Below, piece by piece: positions 62,357-64,000 of a stretch of DNA of 64,000 bases. Where the stretch lies: assembly GCF_033949425.1 (NCBI RefSeq), contig NZ_JAXAVX010000013.1, positions 1 to 64,000 on the forward strand, read 5' to 3'. The position numbers and the translations under genes were made by a program. The stretch comes from Patulibacter brassicae (GTDB taxonomy: Bacteria; Actinomycetota; Thermoleophilia; Solirubrobacterales; Solirubrobacteraceae). Under the pieces are notes generated by a model. That model searched no databases. It was not told the origin of the DNA and was given only the letters and a program-made list of their open reading frames with translations. Numbering within the stretch: the first letter of the stretch is position 1; every line of letters starts with the position of its first letter.

Positions 62357-62498
62357 GTCGGCGCGTCGGACGATCGGCTCTGGGGCGGAGCGCGAGCAAG
62401 AACGCCGGGGGACGCTTCAGTGCGAGCAGAGATGACGTCCGGAGCGCCGACGACGAGGCGCAAGACCCGGTTGCCGAGCGCTATAGGGTGGCGAGGCG

Positions 62499-63236
62499 AT
62501 GAGCCCCGGTCCCTCCTCTGACCAGGCCGCGAGCGCGCGGGCTCGGCGCTGGCAGGTGCTGTCGGTCATGGTGCTGCTGCTCGCGGTCGCGGGCGGACTC
62601 GCCTTGGCGCTGGGCGCGTTTCGCTCCAAGCCGGTCGGAACGCTTTCCGCGAACGGGATCCGGGGCGAGCGCGAGACGACATCGTTGCTGCGGGGGGTTC
62701 CCTACGACGGGCTGCGGCTGGGTCGAGCCGACGCGCCCGCGACGATCAGGGTCTTCGCCGACCTGCATTGCCCGATCTGTCGGGCCCACTTCACGGGCTC
62801 GGAGCAGCGCGACATCGTCGACCGACTCGTGCGGCCCGGGCGCGCGAAGCTCGAGCTGCGCCTGCTCGCCACGCTGTCGCCGAACTCGGCTGTCGGGCGG
62901 ACTGCGGTGGAGCGACTCGCCCTCGGCGGAGGGGAGCCGTGGCGACTGGCGACGATGCTGTTCTACAACCAGGGAGCCGAGGGTGGCGCCTGGATCTCGC
63001 CTGATCTGTTGCGCCGCATCGGCGAGGCGAGCCCCGGCCTTCGCGGGGTGTCGACCACGCCCGACGGCCGGACTCGCCGGCTTGAGGCCGAGACCGAGGC
63101 GCTGCGGCGTCGCTATGACGTCGGGGGAACGCCGACGTACGTCGTGACGCGCGCGGGCGCCGCCGGCTACGACAAGGTGCGGGATCGCGTGTTCGTCGAC
63201 GTGGCTCGCGAGCTGGAGCGCAAGGTCTCTCCTTGA
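62499..63236 (+). CDS. DsbA-like thioredoxin-fold protein (membrane-anchored)
   Basis: The 245-residue protein has a membrane anchor (VLSVMVLLLAVAGGLALALG, about 20-39) and a thioredoxin/DsbA domain with active site Cys91-Pro-Ile-Cys94 and cis-Pro loop GGTPTYVV. A helical insertion lies between. It should exchange disulfides of proteins outside the membrane. The upstream TATAGG/TAGGGT about 10 bases before ATG is a candidate -10. The TlpA-like gene follows after 126 bases. Confidence 0.85.
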   Translation: MSPGPSSDQAASARARRWQVLSVMVLLLAVAGGLALALGAFRSKPVGTLSANGIRGERETTSLLRGVPYDGLRLGRADAPATIRVFADLHCPICRAHFTGSEQRDIVDRLVRPGRAKLELRLLATLSPNSAVGRTAVERLALGGGEPWRLATMLFYNQGAEGGAWISPDLLRRIGEASPGLRGVSTTPDGRTRRLEAETEALRRRYDVGGTPTYVVTRAGAAGYDKVRDRVFVDVARELERKVSP

Positions 63237-63334
63237 CCGCCTGGTGACGGAAGGGCGCGGCCCGATGCGCCGGAGCGGCTTGTGGGCGCCGCCCTGCACG
63301 AGCCGGCGGCGGATGGTGGGCCCGGAGCGCGGCC

Positions 63335-63368
63335 GACCATCTCCTACTACACTTTGTAGGAGATGGTC
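63335..63368 (+). promoter_or_regulatory. 34-base perfect inverted repeat over the TlpA-like gene start
   Basis: GACCATCTCCTAC (63335-63347) and GTAGGAGATGGTC (63356-63368) are perfect 13-base arms around an 8-base loop. The right arm contains the AGGAG ribosome site and the ATG at 63363. The central CTAC-N8-GTAG recalls BlaI/CopY-type operators. It could act as DNA operator or as an RNA hairpin hiding the start. Confidence 0.65.
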
Positions 63369-63965
63369 CGCGGCGCGCCTGAGCGATCGGTGAAGCACTT
63401 CCGCGTTCCCGTCCTCGCGGTCCTGATCTCGCTCGCGCTGGTGGCCCTGCTCGTCTACGGCCTCCTGCGCTCCGATCCGGGGGAGGCCAGCCGGGACCGG
63501 CTCGACGACGGCGTAGCTGCGGGCGATGTCGTCCCGGCGCCTGGGAGCGATCGGTTGCTGCAAAGCCTCGATGGCCGTCGCCAAGGGACGATCGGCATGC
63601 TGCGAGGCCAGATCGTGGTGGTGAACTTCTGGGCATCGTGGTGCCGTCCGTGCGAGCGAGAGGCGCCCGTGCTGCAGCGGACGCACGAGCGACTGCGCCG
63701 CGCTCGGTTGGGAACGGTGATGGGCGTGACGGTTCGCGATACCCCTCCGGACTCGCTGGCGTTCGAGCGCAAGCACGGCACGACCTTTCCGTCCTATCGC
63801 GATCCGGGTGGCGCGTTGGCCGCTGACTACGGAGTGCTGCAGGTCCCCGAGACCATCGTGATCGACCAGCGTGGCCTCGTGCGGGCCATCGCGAGGGGCG
63901 AGGTCGCGCAGGACGACCTGGACCGCTGGATCAGTCGGCTGCTCCCGCGAGGGCGGTCGTGGTGA
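63363..63965 (+). CDS. TlpA/ResA-like thiol-disulfide oxidoreductase
   Basis: 200 residues: membrane anchor (VPVLAVLISLALVALLVYGLL, about 15-35), then a thioredoxin domain with WASWCRPCEREAP (Cys94, Cys97) and cis-Pro loop QVPETIVID. Such proteins keep thiols reduced outside the membrane for cytochrome c or copper-enzyme maturation. The start is uncertain: at ATG 63363 the AGGAG touches the codon directly, so GTG at 63390 (VKHFRVPV) is a good alternative. Its stop overlaps a possible next start. Confidence 0.88.
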   Translation: MVRGAPERSVKHFRVPVLAVLISLALVALLVYGLLRSDPGEASRDRLDDGVAAGDVVPAPGSDRLLQSLDGRRQGTIGMLRGQIVVVNFWASWCRPCEREAPVLQRTHERLRRARLGTVMGVTVRDTPPDSLAFERKHGTTFPSYRDPGGALAADYGVLQVPETIVIDQRGLVRAIARGEVAQDDLDRWISRLLPRGRSW

Positions 63966-64000
63966 GGCGCGTCGAGATGGCGGAGCGGGGACGTCCCGCC
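63962..64000 (+). CDS. Start of a further gene (partial, 13 codons)
   Basis: GTG at 63962 overlaps the TlpA-like stop (GTGA) and the frame is open to the window end; an ATG lies at 63977. Too short to identify. By context a cytochrome biogenesis or DsbD-type gene would fit, but this is inference. Confidence 0.3.
   Translation, partial: MRRVEMAERGRPA

Overview
The window is chromosomal DNA of a very GC-rich actinobacterium. High GC at third codon positions, a complete mce operon, many FadE/FadD-type lipid genes, short leaderless-looking promoters and secreted Ig-like proteins fit Thermoleophilia/Solirubrobacterales. That placement is inference from gene content; no rRNA or marker gene is present.

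Region 1 (1-9035) holds the tail of a YrbE/MlaE permease gene and six consecutive MCE genes (mceA-F). Four of the five mce-mce junctions overlap by 4 bases and the fifth has a 1-base gap. Together they form a lipid or sterol importer. Region 2 (9.1-32.9 kb) is a lipid metabolism district: phosphotransferase, FAD oxidoreductase, two acyl-CoA dehydrogenases, thioesterase, acyl-CoA ligase, crotonase-SnoaL fusion, thiolase, FadB, acyl-CoA carboxylase beta subunit with a small coupled protein, and an alpha/beta hydrolase. Inside it lies a membrane cluster (15.5-19.1 kb) of an AveC-like protein, a six-segment membrane protein and orphan oxidase subunits III and IV, with two paralogous TetR genes. 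Two operator families recur in the intergenic regions. One is a 10-base-phased array built on GTTCG-N5-CGAAC at five promoters. The other is TGGAC-N5-GTCCA at four fatty-acid promoters.

Region 3 (33-40.8 kb) has an operon of two Tat-exported amidases around a beta-rich unknown protein, a secreted trypsin-like protease, and an ExbB-type/DUF2149 pair. Region 4 (40.87 to about 61.4 kb) starts at a tRNA-Ala(CGC) gene and looks like an integrated conjugative element or its remnant. It has a seven-gene type IV secretion operon (VirB2-like, VirB8-like, VirB6-like, SCO6880-type, VirB4-like ATPase, VirD4-like coupling protein, excisionase-like protein). A divergent operon carries a helix-turn-helix protein and a two-domain peptidoglycan hydrolase. 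Two large unknown genes and secreted or membrane proteins follow. No integrase or relaxase was recognised. The tRNA-proximal TIGR02391-type gene is frameshifted and a PepSY gene near the right end is truncated.

Region 5 (61.4-64 kb) has a CPBP intramembrane protease with host-like codon use, then a DsbA-like and a TlpA/ResA-like thioredoxin-fold gene. A 34-base perfect inverted repeat covers the TlpA-like gene's first start codon.
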